Numbered from the stretch's first letter, positions 38,206 to 51,299 are shown. The stretch is 64,000 bases of DNA from Epiperipatus broadwayi (GCA_028023455.1 JAQFVV010012420.1:4530001-4594000), one strand, 5' to 3'. Numbers and translations: made by a program. Notes: a model not told the origin generated them from the sequence alone.

Positions 38206-38840
38206 CCATGTGTTTATGCATTATAATGCCTTCAGGAAATCATGATCAAGAAATATGTCTAATTAAATATATTTTCTTAAAAAAAATTAGTAAACTTTTA
38301 TTAAAATGGAATTACTATGATGGAATGGTTTTTTTGCTGTCATCTAAAATGCAAAGGAAAGTGTTATCTTTGTTGTACAGTTTCCACCACATAAATTTTG
38401 CCAAATATAAATTGAGATGTTGGAATACTGTTCCTCGGTGTTTTTTAATAGGTCATTTTGCACCACTCTATTAGTATACCATTTTTCTGCATCCAAAGAC
38501 TTACTATGTTCTGAGTGTGAACATTGGTTTTCTGGATTGACAAAGTTGTATCTACGGTTGACATGAAAATGTTCACATCTGGCAGATTGCAGTTCCTCAA
38601 TTTTAAATTGTTGAGTCCTCTTTCATATTTTGTTTGATCACTTTAATTAGAATTGCTGCTGTTCTATCCTCAATTGTCATGATGAAACAGTCATTGTTCT
38701 CCTTGCAGAAGCACTCAAATAAACACAGTTCTGGAAGTATTTGTCTGGTTGATTTTTTTGTTTGCTGTAAAGGCTTTTGTCTATTTCAGCAACTTTGTTA
38801 CAACCTCCAATTTTACATTTACATTCATGTACAATAAGCA
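38180..38840 (-). pseudogene. Merlin (IS1016/ISXO2-like) DDE transposase relic
   Basis: Cut-and-paste transposase of the Merlin superfamily, in at least three frames. From the N-terminal side on the minus strand: IGGCNKVAEIDKSLYSKQKN (about 38830-38740; the family has an EIDES..SKRK motif with the first catalytic Asp). Then CFIMTIEDRTAAILIKVIKQ (about 38700-38610), equivalent to the DRTA.TL..II helix. Then an open 80-codon stretch 38583-38344 with CEHFHVNRRYNFVNPENQ, equivalent to the H.TVNHS.NFVDP motif. In another frame it is followed by LYLAKFMWWKLYNKDNTFL, equivalent to YLAEFMWR. The second catalytic Asp region is destroyed by stops near 38600. Terminal sequence at about 38880-38990 matches the MITE at 37300-37530, giving a possible element span of ~1.7 kb. 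Confidence 0.8.
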
Positions 38841-38879
38841 GAAAATGATCAAAATTTTGGAATTATAAAATTATCATTT

Positions 38880-39010
38880 AAGTCTGTCAGAAGTTTTCAT
38901 GTACTAAGTTAATTAATAAGATCACAAAGATTGAAAATTATCAGCAGAATGACAGGAATGTGAAATGTTATCGCAGTTCTAATACATAAGTACCCTGTGA
39001 AAATTTAAAA
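38880..39010 (-). mobile_element. Merlin element right terminus
   Basis: Upstream of the transposase relic. GTTATCGCAGTTCTAATACA and the bases inside it are the inverted counterpart of GTACTTATGTTTTAGACCTG at 37304-37323. No convincing 8-9 bp target duplication was found. Confidence 0.6.
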
Positions 39011-39379
39011 CTGTGACTGTCTCAAGTAATAACATTTTAAATAGTAACCTATGTTTTAGAAATAAAAAAATAAACAACAAAATAATTAAAAGTATTATAT
39101 AAATATTATTTTAAAATAATAATTTTACCCTTTAATTTTCAAATTTTTTCTCAATATTTTGATTGGTTAGCAATTGACTTCAAAGGCTATAGGTTATAAC
39201 ACTTTATTGCTTTATACATAAATTTTTTAACACATTCTAAAATATTTTATATTACATTATAACATAATAGTTTTTCTATACTCATGGTATCCATATTCAT
39301 TATTCATTATTTAAAAAGTAATTATAGGGTATTTGAACTCAGATTTTCAAGCATCCTTCAACTATTCATACTATCAATT

Positions 39380-39998
39380 ATTTAAAAACTACTTTTTTAT
39401 TATTGAGTAGTAGAATAAACCAGGAATCATCAAAGTAAATTAGTTTTAAGTGCTAAATTAATAATAATAAGATAATGTATTTTATGAACACTGGTCGAAA
39501 TATAATAAATATCAAGAAAGCCCTTTTAAATATTGTTAGAGCAAATTTTAATAACTTTTTCCTTCATGAAATTTATATGAAGCATTTTGAAAGTATTACG
39601 TTCTGTATCATTTTTAAAATTAGTTGAAATCGACAAATAACTAATTTTTATCTTTCTATTTTAAAAGTTAGAGGTAATGATTGGTTACTTGTTATCACTA
39701 ATGTCACTTTCAAAACTCTAAAAGACAAATATTAGACTTAAGAAATAATAACCAAAAGTTTGAATTAATTAATAGATTTTAAAACAAGGCAAAATTCATA
39801 CTCATCTAACATTTTATCAGTTTGCAGTAATTTCCATGTCCCAGCATTTTTATCATTCCTTTTTAATAGTGCAAAAATAACATTCCTTTGTGATTATTAT
39901 TTAATGCATAGTCCAACATATATTATATGAAGAGTATAATAAAAGAATAACTATAAGCTTTTCACTCCTTCATTCAGATCATTTGACTTGAAAAATAA
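39380..39998. repeat. ~600-bp direct repeat, left copy (LTR-like)
   Basis: Aligns along its length with 44290-44926 in the same orientation. Shared blocks: GAAATATAATAAATATCAA, CATGAAATTTATATGAAGCA, TTAGTTACTTGTTATCA-like, AAGAAATAATAACC, TTTTTATCATTCCTTTTTAA and CATTCCTTTGTGATTATTAT. The frame carrying the gag-like C-terminus runs into its right edge. The ends are not TG...CA, so an LTR identity is unproven. Confidence 0.75.
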
Positions 39999-42050
39999 TA
40001 AATGAAAGTAAAAGTGAACACTAATTATTTTTCTTTCCTTCCTTAGAAATACTTCGACCTCCACTAGTTGAAGCTTTCTGCTTATCATTATCTGACAGTT
40101 TATGAAGACTCTTAGGGTGATCACCAATGTGCCTATAATAAAGAACTGGTCTTTTGATATTACAACAACTACTCCTGTGGATGGCCCTATTGTTTGAGTT
40201 ACCAAATGGAATAAAATGAACATTAGCTACTGATATTGATCAGATTTTTAGTATATTTCAATTGCCTCTATAGCATCTAGGACTTTGGTTATATCTTCAA
40301 TCCTGTACCTGTCAACTGTAATAGAGGTCTGATCAACATGATGAGGTCAATTATGCTGAATAATCCTTATAATTTGATGCTCTGACAAAAGTAAAGCTGA
40401 GAGTGTTTTTAGTTTGACCACCTATCCTTTGAAATACCGGGGATAATTTCTTTTAATTACATTCTATTTTGCTAGTGAGATTTGATACTAAAGAGTATCT
40501 TATCTATCCTCTCCTTAAAAGCTAGACATGATACAATACTTGAAGTTTCCATACATTTGAAGACAGTCAAACAGAGACCGCCAAATCTTTAGCAGTGGAA
40601 CGGAGATGGTTGCTTGATATGGCTAATTTTTTTCTCTCACTCAATGAACATAGATCATATAGCTCATCAAGTCTTTTTAAAAATTGAGGAGCTTTCTAAA
40701 TATGCTTCCCAATCCTCATAATTTAGGACCACTGGGCTCCCTCTCATATCTTTGTCATTTTTTATGTAATTTAACTCATGACTATCATACATCATTGTTT
40801 TCACTACAGTGTGGACATGATCAGCATTTTTAACATTATGATCAAGGTTTAAAAACTCTTTAACAGGAATCTCAATTTTACTAATAATCTTCTGCTGGTT
40901 ACAGGTTATCACACTGAATTACTTTGTTCATTAGCATTCTTTAACTTGTTAACTTTTTATTGGACTGTTTCTATTCTCACTCCTACTTGCATTTGTTCAA
41001 TAATATTTTGTACTATCTTTTTCTTTTCATCTTTGAATTCATCCCTTCTAAAAGATCTAAGCCATTGTTTTTATTCTGTTCTGGAAATTCTTAATATTTT
41101 ATTGATAACTCTTTTATTTCCTTCTGCATTCTTTTATTACTCTCCTAATCTACATTAATCTGTTGGACTGCTTAATTTCTGATTTGGTTTCATTGACTAC
41201 TTCAATCGATTCTGTCCTATTGGTATCAAAATCTGCATTGTTTGTTTTTATTGCCATTGGTGACTTTATCAATTCCCTTTCAATAAATATTTGTTGTTCC
41301 CTTATGTTTTAAATTTCAAACTCTAACTCTACCATGAAATTATCTATACATTGTTTAGTTGTACTTCAATTTTTTGGAATTACCCATTTACAATGTCAGT
41401 CTGTTCCATTAGCTTACTGTTACACCCTATCATTTCACTTTCTAATTTCTCTGTTCTGTTTTCAGATTCTCTTTTATAACTAGTTAGCAGGTTTCAAATT
41501 TTCTCAAACCTTTTGTTTGCATCCTCTTTTGCCATTTTGCAGTTAGATACTAATAAATCAAATTTTACATAAAAATCTTTAAAAGTTTCTTCTTGAGATC
41601 TTTATATTTTTTAACTCCATCTTCTTAAATAAATCCTCTTGTAAATTTCCCAACTCAATTACTAACCCTGTCTTGAATCTCCACCAAATTATTCTCTAAA
41701 TTTTTTAATTGATCATTTATTCTTTCATTTAATCTTTATCTGTTTCATTTCTATACTCTGATTATCAAATTTTTCATTCATTTCTGCTCTTAATTTTCAG
41801 ATTGGTTATCAATTTTTATACTCTGATTAGCAATGTTTTTATTAATTTCTGTTCTATGAGTATCAACTTTTTCATTCATTTCTGCTATTTTTATATTCTG
41901 ATTATCAAATTGTTCTTTCGCAAAGTAAAAAAAAAGATCATTGATAATAAGAGAAGATATACTTTGAGCTTCATCTAAATCTTTGACTTCTTCACTTTTT
42001 TTTATTCCTAATAATATGTAAAAGTACTATTGAATTTTTAACAGAAAAAG
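39990..42050 (-). pseudogene. Decayed gag/ORF1-like region with coiled coil
   Basis: Minus-strand coding fragments in several frames. An open start at about 42010-41800 reads KKSEEVKDLDEAQSISSLII, then heptad-like repeats built on EMNEKVDTHRTEINK and NQSIKIDNQSE, i.e. a coiled coil. Weaker coiled-coil pieces continue to 41150. The 81-codon frame 40912-40667 (IPVKEFLNLDHNV, VVLNYEDWEAYLES) follows, then VDRYRIEDITKVLDAIEAI near 40320-40260. Near 40170-40060 is a basic stretch around SSCCNIKRP and GDHPKSLHKLSDNDKQ, whose layout recalls a CCHC zinc knuckle with most ligands lost. A retroelement structural protein is the best reading. No protease, RT or integrase follows, because the left direct repeat starts directly after it. 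Confidence 0.5.
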
Positions 42051-42059
42051 TTATTTTAA

Positions 42060-44285
42060 AATAATTTATATTAATTATCATTTATATAAGTTATCAAGTA
42101 TTACTATATCTTCTAGCACATGCTGCAAACAGCCATCATATAATATTTTAATTTAGTAATGTTGCACTTTATTATCTTTTAGATCTCAAACAATTTACAT
42201 AATTATTCTATGAATTTATAATGATTTTTTCTGAATCCTCAGATAAAACAATAACATCATATGTTTCAAACTTTTACAATTATGATTTCCCAAACAATTA
42301 GCAATACAATAATAAAACAAAGCATTATTAATATTGCTGCATCATTAAATAATATGCTGCCATTATTACTAGAAAATCCATAAATAATTCTTATATTTAA
42401 AATTGACTAGAGCATAAAATAATGAATAGCTAATAACCTATTGCTAATATTTATTATAGAGTATGTCACATGAATACAATGCAATGTAGTGATTAAATAA
42501 AACAATTATAATTTAACACCTCCAATAAATACATTTAAAATATAAGCAATAAATTTTCTTTTTTTTAACTTAAATACATATAAAGAAAGAAGTTTTTTAA
42601 GGAATTAAATTGACTACAAAACTTTAGTCAAAATCAATAATTCATAATTATACCAGAAAACTATCTAATTTTCTTTTAATTAACAACTTAAAAGCAAAAA
42701 AACCCTCAACTATAAGTACAATGTCATTGAGTCACATGTTGAGTACCAAAATCAACTCTAGTAACTTAACAAATGAAAGGTGCATGAGTTTTGAGAGTGA
42801 ACAACATAAAACTGACTACAGATAAATCTATCTCTAATGCAATTACTTCACAACTCTCAAATCTCAGGTTCTATTATAATGTAATTAGTAATATCAATAA
42901 TAGTAATTATGTTAATAAAATAATCTTAAGTTACAATTATGGATTTAAAACTTCTTTCCTCAGGGTTCATATTATAAGTTTACACATCTTGTGCTTTAAT
43001 TAAATATGGAAAGCAAATACACAAAATAAGTATATAAGTAATTAAATAATCAATTGTTACCACACCAAACATTTAATAGCTTTTTACATTTTCTTCATGT
43101 ATATTTTACTTATATAGCACATGAATGTATCAAAGTGTATAATTTTACAATAGACAAGCTTGCACTAAATATAACTAGCTGAAATAATACAGTGGGTAGA
43201 AAGGGCACATATTATGCTACCCATTTCATTATAATTATATACTCAGAATAAACAGAAATTAATAAAATCTATGACTTATTATAATGCAAGTGAAATGAAT
43301 AAGTAAATAAAAGTATAATTATTCCAGTACTATTAGTATTTATGAGAGATGAGGAGATATAAATAATATACCTGTTGTACTTTATAACTGCTTAAAATAT
43401 TAAATGATACTCACTAGCACATAAATTTAGAATAAATATGCCTTGAAAAACTCTTTGAATATTTAATATATTTAGATATAGAAATACAAAAAAGGTAGTT
43501 AATAATGATAAATAATTGAACACCCATTATTTTTGTGTAGACAGTGCTCAAAAATTAATAAGCCACAATCTCTCTTTCATGGAGGGACTAAATATATTCA
43601 CTAACAAGAGAAAAGATGTAAATACCCTTTGCCAAATTAACAGATAATTTCAAAAGGCAAGTCAATAACTAAACAAATAAGGTATAATTATAATAGCAAT
43701 CATCATAATAATATAGTTATTCACACATACTCTCATATGAAGAATAAAAACTTTCATCTAATTAATTAATATTATGTGTCTCAAAAGACATAATGGCAAA
43801 GCAAGATATGTATTATAGTCAATATGACATTTTTCTTTCATACACTGATTGTCAGACACTCTTCATGTTCTCTTATATTAAATATAAAGATTGTTTAATC
43901 CAGTACAACAATCTAAGATAATGTATCAAATGTCAACCTAAGGAACACTTAATAATTGACAAAATAAAATATTTATCTGAATATATATACACACACATAT
44001 TAAGGAAAATGAACTAACAGTTCTTCCCATAATATGAATTAATTCTTTAGTAAGAAGTCCTTTTGCTTCTTCTTGGTTGGAAGATATTATATGAGCCTTT
44101 TTCTAAAAAATTCAAATGAAAACATGCATAAGAAAGTTCAAAATTGGCAGCTTCTTTACATATTTGCCATGGACACCATTAAATTCAATAGAATCAATGT
44201 ATTGACAAAGTAAGGAGCAGATTATAAATAGAAAAATAGTTCCATTGAAAGTTTCTTGCATTATTCAATGAATATTTGAACATAA
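42060..44285. other. AT-rich internal region between the direct repeats, no gene recognised
   Basis: If 39380-44926 is one LTR-like element, its pol genes should lie in this interior, but no RT or integrase motif can be read on either strand. The 70-codon frame at 42791 is unremarkable. Confidence 0.45.
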
Positions 44286-44289
44286 AAGG

Positions 44290-44926
44290 ACTTTAAATTT
44301 ACTTTTTTTTCATTGAGTGATGAAATAAACCAACAATCAACAAGTAAATTAGTTCAACATGCTAAATTAATAATAAATAGAAGTCTTTTATGGACACTGG
44401 TTGAAATATAATAAATATCAATAAAGTCTTTTTAAATATTTTGAAGGAATAAATGTTAATATCTTTTCTTTCATGAAATTTATATGAAGCAATTGAAAGT
44501 ATCATACTCTGTATCATTTTTAACGTTAGCTGAAATTGACAAATAATTCATTTTTTCTTCTTATTTTAAAAGTTAGAGTTAATGAAGTTTTCTCAATAAA
44601 TTAGTTACTTGTTATCATTAATGTCAGTTAAAAAACTCTAAAAGATAAATATTAAACTTAAGAAATAATAACCTAAATTTCAAATAATCGAATAGATTTT
44701 ATAACAAGGCAAAATTCATACCCATTTAATGTTTCATCAGTTTCCAGTAATTTTCAGTTGTCAGTGTTTTTATCATTCCTTTTTAATAATGTGAAATTAG
44801 CATTCCTTTGTGATTATTATTCAATGCATTGTCCAACACATACTGTATGAAAAGTATAATACAAGGATAAGTATTAGCTTCTCACTCTTTCATTCAGATA
44901 ATTTAGCTTGAAAAATTAAAAATACC
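44290..44926. repeat. ~600-bp direct repeat, right copy (LTR-like)
   Basis: Partner of 39380-39998. The two are diverged with small indels, including an extra ~10 bases (GAAGTTTTCTC) near 44585. Flanking sequence is unrelated beyond both edges. Confidence 0.75.
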
Positions 44927-44929
44927 AGC

Positions 44930-46275
44930 TTACATTGCATTCTTTTATATAATGTCAATATAAACTTCACAATGTAAGGGTGCATTGCAAACAAAATTAA
45001 CTAGATGTTCTGTTGACACAACTTTCTGATGATTTCTCAGAAAAGTTTAATATAAACTTATACATATATAGATATATCAAATCACATTTTATATGTCTTT
45101 TAACGTCAACAAATTTCAGTATACATGACAAGCTGGAAAACAAATGTTAAGAAATACAAGAGTGCTTCTATATTACAAAATTATGTACTATCACTTATAC
45201 TTCTGAAAAAGATTACTAGTAAGTCAAAATGTAGGCAGAATATCAGTAAAAAAGCATTGAAAATAATAAATATAAAATTGTCATAATTACAAATAGTATA
45301 ATGTAATAGGACAATATTTAATGCAAGTAAAAAAATAATTGAAAATACAATTTCAAAGATAGTTAATAGTATTAAATATGCTATCATAAAATATTGTGTA
45401 TTTTTTTTATAAGAATGAAAACTTTATGTGATTTTTGGATATTTATTTATTTATTTTGTTATTTAAAATGTAAATAAATATAACTTTACAATTAAAAATT
45501 TCTAAAGCAAATCGATTATTTTTTTAAAAATATATTTAATCAAAAATCTCTTTATCATTATTGTTTGTTAGTTTTTAAAAAAAAGATTTTGATTTTATTT
45601 TTAATTATATATATATTTTTTAAAAAAGTGCAGTTGACTTTTCTATCTATCTGATTAAATTCTCTCCTTGCTCTTTTCTTTTTTAAATGTAACATAAACA
45701 AAATTAGATTCACTTCTAGTTATTTGTTTAATTCTTTTGCATTAAACTTTCATTTACTTTTTTTTTCTTAAATTTTGAGTTTTTTTTATTAAAAAAAAAA
45801 CATATAAATTATCTTTTTTTTTATTATTTATTTCAAAGAATGAAATTTTCACATTATTTAAAAAAATAATATTGATGTTCGAAACAATCAATAATGCTAT
45901 TTTTTATACATTCAGAAGTACATTTTATATATTTTCCTCTCTTTATATATATACAATTATATTATAAAATTCAATTTCGTTTTTAATAAATTTAATTATA
46001 CATGTATAAGCATTAATCAATGATTTATGGATAAACTTTCCAGGTCATTATCAGAAGTGCTTTAAAATATTTAAAAAGTGATAAAATAATTATTAAAGTT
46101 TTAAATATACAAAAACTTCATTTTAAAATATAAAATTTATTTTCTATTTCTATATACTAAAACAAAGCTATGTACACTAACATATTATCAAATTTCATTG
46201 ATGAGTAGTGTCTCTTTTCCACATTACTCCAATAAAATTTCTTATTTTCTCCAACCATTTTACTCATAATCTCTT
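44930..46275. other. AT-rich, no gene recognised
   Basis: Long T-rich and A-rich runs. No supported feature. Confidence 0.5.
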
Positions 46276-46393
46276 TTTTGTTAAAACAGGCAAAACTCAC
46301 TATATATATTGCCACACATAGCAAGCTAGAGTAATCAATGGATGCCAGAAGGCTTGTGCATAAAATCCCCATCTAGTACCTACTCATCAAATA

Positions 46394-46435
46394 TCCCCAG
46401 ACTAGTTTTTGGCTTATAGCCTTCATCAGTGAGGA
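46394..46435 (-). ncRNA. Hammerhead-like motif (family B, left arm), core mutated
   Basis: CTGATGA, stem II GGC/GCC and the GTC site are kept, but GAAA is AAAA, which removes an essential core G. Probably inactive. Confidence 0.6.
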
Positions 46436-46696
46436 GCCTTGGATCTGAGAGCACTGCATATAGATCTTAGGATCTAATGCAACCCTCCAGCAACCACCTT
46501 TTATCTCCATTTAACTACAAGTACTGAACTGGGTTCAAACCCATATGATTATATAAGCTAATGGGCTTGGATTGAAAACATTAAGGTGTTTTCAGTTTAA
46601 GAATCATAGTTTTGTAGTTAAATGGAGATAAAAGGTGGTTGCTGGAGGGTTGCATTAGATCCTAAGATCTAGATGCAGTGCTCTCAGATTCAAGGC

Positions 46697-46738
46697 TCCT
46701 CACTGATGAAGGCCATAAGCCAGAAACTAGTCTGGGGA
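46697..46738 (+). ncRNA. Hammerhead ribozyme-like motif (family B, right arm), complete
   Basis: Stem I TCCTCA (46697-46702) pairs with TGGGGA (46733-46738). Core CTGATGA is at 46703-46709, stem II GGC/GCC follows around CATAA, and core GAAA is at 46723-46726. Stem III is AC/GT around TA, and the cleavage triplet GTC ends at 46732. Every conserved core element is present. Confidence 0.75.
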
Positions 46739-46909
46739 TATTGGATGAGTAGGCACTAGATGGGGATTTTATGCCCAAGCCTTCTGGCATCCATTGATTA
46801 CTCTAGCTTGCTGTGTGTGGCAATATATATAGTGAGTTTTGCCTGTTTTAACAACAGTTATAGACAAGCATAAGAGGAGGTGGTCATGTGATGTTTATTG
46901 GCTTAATCT

Positions 46910-48050
46910 CTTTTTTGATTATTCATTTATTTTCATCTCTTCTAGAAACATATTTAGTCCAGCTTCATTCAACATCTTAATTCTTTTCTATGATGTTATT
47001 AATATCTGTTGTCCAATTGATCCCATGCATTTAATGTTCCATCCTTGTACTCCCAATGTTTACTTACTATATGTTACTGAGTGATCTGAAGTCTCTGTAT
47101 TGCTCTACCTTTAAGCATTCATGTCTCACATTTATACATAAACAATGATAAGCATTGATAAAATATATATGATAACAATTTTCTGCTCAAAATATATAGA
47201 TATCTTTCCTCAAAATATTATTATTTCGATTATATTACTAACTGTGTAGGAATAATCTGATCAAAATACTTATATTTGTTAAAGTTTTATTAACAACTAA
47301 ACACTAACAAAAACAAAAAAAGGCAGAAAATAATCTGGAGATGTAAATATAATAGGAGTATCATCTAGTATTCATTTATTGCTCAGTTTTACTATAAATG
47401 TATCTAAAATAAGATGGAGAGAACTGCACATTTTAATTTCTAATTTATTACTATCAACCTTTATTTTCCCCTTCTTAAAAACAATTGAATATAACTTTAA
47501 TTATTTTAAATAAGAATTTATTTTATATAACGCTATGCATACAATTGATCTTTGAATGTGTACAATTGTATGCATAGCGTTATATAAAATAAATGCTTAT
47601 TTACTGATAATTAAGTTTCACTTAGAGTGACATTTAGTAAATTCTAGACAATTTCACCGACATCATTCATCACAACATCGTAGATAGTAATTTAAAGTGA
47701 GAATTCTACTCTCACGCTTCATTCAACAGTACTTCAGATTTGCTCATATAAAAGAATTTGAGTTGTAGGAATAAGAGGATTCCTTTTATTCCTGCATAAA
47801 TACTATATCTTGTATTGTGGAGTGAAGTATTCATTTATTATTTAACACTTGCAGAAGATGCATGCATAATTAGCTTGAAAGGCTGATCTTTGAATGTATT
47901 TAATTATTTTAGTATTTATCTCTATTCCTATTCCTTGCTATAAACTAATAACCTCTGAAATATATTCTGAAGCTATAAATTATTAATACACATAGTATCA
48001 GGGAACATTCTTATGAAATTGAAGGTATATTTTGTTATTAAATAAAATAA
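46910..48050. other. AT-rich, no gene; contains the palindrome at 47508-47602
   Basis: The 81-codon frame 46839-47084 starts inside the family B arm and has no recognisable motif. Confidence 0.5.
47508..47602. repeat. Near-perfect 40-bp-arm palindrome
   Basis: 47516-47547 and 47563-47594 are exact 32-base reverse complements (ending ACGCTATGCATACAATTG / CAATTGTATGCATAGCGT) around a 15-base loop. One mismatch outward, AAATAAG/CTTATTT extends the arms to 40 bases. Non-coding. No relation to the other families seen. Confidence 0.95.
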
Positions 48051-48059
48051 AAATGCAGC

Positions 48060-50640
48060 CAAAAATAAAATAGAAGATCATCATTATCATATTCAACCAT
48101 CATCAATACATGGTAGGATGAGGCTCTCTCCAAGTTTATTTTAGTTTCTCTGATCAATAGATTTTTTTCTTTACATCATTCCATCAAACTTCTTTATTCC
48201 ACCCATTCATCTCACTCAGATCTCTTCCAATGTCTTTTACAATCTTTGGAATCCCATCTAAATCTATTTATTATTATTTCTTCTATTGATATGTTTAACA
48301 TAACTTTATATCAGACTCTTAATTCTTTTAAGATATTATTGATACCCATTTGATTTACCATCCACATAATTTGTTTTTCATTTCTTCTTGTAACTCCTAA
48401 CATACATGTCTTCATACTTCATTAAATGGGCTGAAACTTCTGTATTATTATTCTGTTAAGTGTATAAGTCTCAGATCTATAAATAAGAACTGATGAACCA
48501 CATCTATTAAAAACTTTCATTTTAAACATAGACATATTTCCTTTTAATACTAAGTTATTTCTTTTAAAATCATTCTATCCAAATTCAATTATGTTTCTAT
48601 CTATATAAAAAATCTGTGGAAGGGATTTATAGTTGTTAACTTCTAATTCATAATTATTAATCTTTATTTTCTTCTAAGAAAATCCATTAAATACTTTAGA
48701 CTTTCAGCATTTATTTTTATCCTACTTCCATCTGATAACTGTCACAAAACTTCCTGAAGCTCTGGATCATTATTTGCAAAACACATACATATCACTTGCA
48801 AAATCTAGATGACTTAAATAATTTCCATTTACTTCTCAAGATTATTATTTTAATTCAAAAAATACTTCTTGTAAAATGGCTGTAAAATGTTTTGGACATA
48901 TGAAATCACTCTGTTATATATCCATCAATGTTAATCTTTATATCATCACCATGTAATCTAATCATTACTGTTATATTTTGATAAATATATTCTGGGTGTA
49001 TGTCTTGATTCAAAGTTTTAATCACAATGGAAATACATAGATAATCAGATACCTTTTCAAAATTTACAAATCCATTCTTTAATCCTTTCTGTAACTTCTC
49101 GATGTGGTTCATTGCACTATAAACATTTTTAAATCCAACTTGACCTTTAGTTTGTGTAAAATACAATGTTGATTATAGACAAGATATAATTATAAAATTT
49201 TTTAGTAACATTGATAGAAGACTATAAGTTCTAATATCTTCCTTATCACATTTCTTGAATATCAATATTACTATTGCATTTTACAATCATTTGGTATACT
49301 ATATCATATAGATGTTTGGTATATAAATTTTGGCAACAATATTTCTATTTCTTCACCTAATTCTTTTAAAATATCAATAATACTTTCATCATTTCCTGAA
49401 GTTTTTCTCTTCTTCATAGATTTAATTGCATATCTGATCTTTTCATTTGAAATGCTTGACAATTCAGAAGTAATTGTAATGATTATTTTGTTTTCTTGCT
49501 TTTATTAGTATATATTTCATTGCAAAACTCCTTCCATACATTTCACGAAGTTGTCCCTCTTTTGAATAATAATTCCATTTTTTTTTATCCTTATCTAGAT
49601 GTTTTATATTTTTGAAACTTTTATTATATTCTATATCTTTCTTTGTCAATCCATAATTATATTTTCTTATATCATTATTAACTCATTTTGGTACTCTTTC
49701 TCCAAACACCAGTTATTTAATTCTATTTAATGGATCATTTTTAAATATATTCATATCTTTTCCTTTCTTTATACATTGTCTCATCTCAATAGAAAATTTA
49801 CAACTAAATTACTGCTTTTAAGTACCAATACTTACAATTATTAATAGGACATTAGTTATTTTCTAATTTATTTCAATCAAATACAAATCATCTTCAAAGT
49901 CTTTTCATATTTTTAAATGATTTGCAAGTTTTAAATTCATTGCAATGATTTTGAAGGTTAGACATATTAATTGTTCATAGTGTCTTTCTTAGTAATTTTT
50001 GTCTCTGTAGTTGGTGATCACTTCCTGTGTTGAATTTATTAAATACATTATAATCTCCCAAATGTGTTTTCATATAGCATTTTTCTCAAGCAAAAAAATC
50101 ATAATATACACTTTTTCTTTTTCTGCTAACTCTACAAGTTCATGTACTCTCTTGTTTCTATCACCATAACTAAATTTACTCACAGTACTTTGATCTCTTA
50201 ATAATTTACCAATCTCTGCATGCCAATTTTAAAAAGTTGTTTGGTCTGAACAAATCATTTTGCACAACTATATAAAAATTCTCAACTTCTTCATCACAAG
50301 AAAAACTTACTGGGTCATAAAATTAAATTAACTGCATAAAGTATTATCCATTAATTTGAATAAGCAAACTTGCCACATTGTCTGATATATCATTAATTTA
50401 TATAATGATGTTTTTCTACTTTTTCTTTATAATATAGTCAACTTTATTTGTGCTTCCAATGTTTGTACTATTGCAGTAAAGTACATGCCTATTTTTTAAA
50501 TCAATTGTCTTTTCACTTTTTCTTCTAACTTCACAAAATCCAACAATATTCTATTTTATAGTAAAAAGATCTTCTTACAATTCCTGCAATTTTCCTTCAT
50601 TTCAAAGTGACACAAAGTTGCAGGTGTCTAAATAAAAGAT
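48060..50640 (-). mobile_element. RTE-type non-LTR retrotransposon, decayed near full-length copy
   Basis: Order on the minus strand: endonuclease start with LQEL and GFCEVRRK-like residues (about 50610-50520); HELVELAEKEKVYIM (about 50140); IRKYNYGLTKKDIEYNKSFK (about 49660); RT region QTKGQVGFKNVYSAMNHIEK, GFVNFEKVSDYL and VMIRLHGDDIKI (frame 49166-48906). Then KSKVFNGFS and NNYELEVNNYK (about 48710-48630), KVFNRCGSSVLIYRSET (about 48530) and CMLGVTRRNEK (about 48400). Finally comes an RTE C-terminal region down to about 48120. Compared with the plus-strand copy at 21966-24840 the motif order is the same, but the sequences differ enough to be separate subfamilies or old insertions. Many stops; not functional. 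Confidence 0.8.
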
Positions 50641-50649
50641 TGTCAAATA

Positions 50650-51295
50650 GCAATCTTAACTGATGTAATTACTGCCTCCTCAGAAAACACACCTTAATTT
50701 AAATGTGTTCCATGAATGTAACTATCTATAAAAAAGATCATCCATCATACATTCATCCTGCTTTCAAAAGGACTTAACTGATATTTCAATTACCAGATGA
50801 CTGAGAAGTCTATTTTTTGATCTTAAATTTACAGATAAAAATCCAGGGAAAATCAATCAGTAGGTGGTGTGTATATGTCAGCAGCCCATCTATATTCATG
50901 TACTATATGAATAATCATATAATAATAACAACTGCAATGCATATATGAAGTGGGCATTAAAAATTGACCTGTTAGTTAGTTCAAAATAATATACATAAAC
51001 TTATAAATAAATATTAAAAAATACAGTAATTAAAATTTGTTAAAAAGAACAAAAAATATAAACCTCACTTAGGAGCACTTTCAACAATCCTTGTAATCTT
51101 TGTCAATTAATACTTTGAAAAGCCAACTATCCCATAAGTCTGTGATCTTAACATTAGCTGCCTGTCTATTGATTAAGTCTTGCTTGTATTTATATATTAA
51201 GCTTCTTTGGTTTTTCTTTTATTATTAGTTCTTTCAGTTTGAAATATTTTTATGTTATTATAATTAAAATCAAAACCATATATACATGATTTATT
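50650..51295. other. AT-rich, no gene recognised
   Basis: Sits between the RTE 5' end and the PLE cluster. Nothing else supportable. Confidence 0.45.
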
Positions 51296-51299
51296 ATGG

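Larger units (their letters stand above)
46280..46905. mobile_element. Family B element, inverted pair with hammerhead motifs
   Basis: Arms at about 46285-46535 and 46605-46857 are reverse complements (outer GTTAAAACAGGCAAAACTCA, inner ATTTAACTACAA), with a spacer containing GAACTGGGTTCAAACCCATA, a tRNA B-box-like palindrome. The segment after the right arm (CAAGCATAAGAGGAGG, GTCATGTGATG) is shared with the other B copies. The same arrangement as 15517-16115 at an unrelated place suggests either that the inverted form itself moves or that inverted duplication recurs in this family. Confidence 0.85.

Noticed and set aside
45010-45055. CTGATGA...GAAA near 45024
   Set aside because: No stem II can form in the seven bases between, and the flanks do not pair; chance match.
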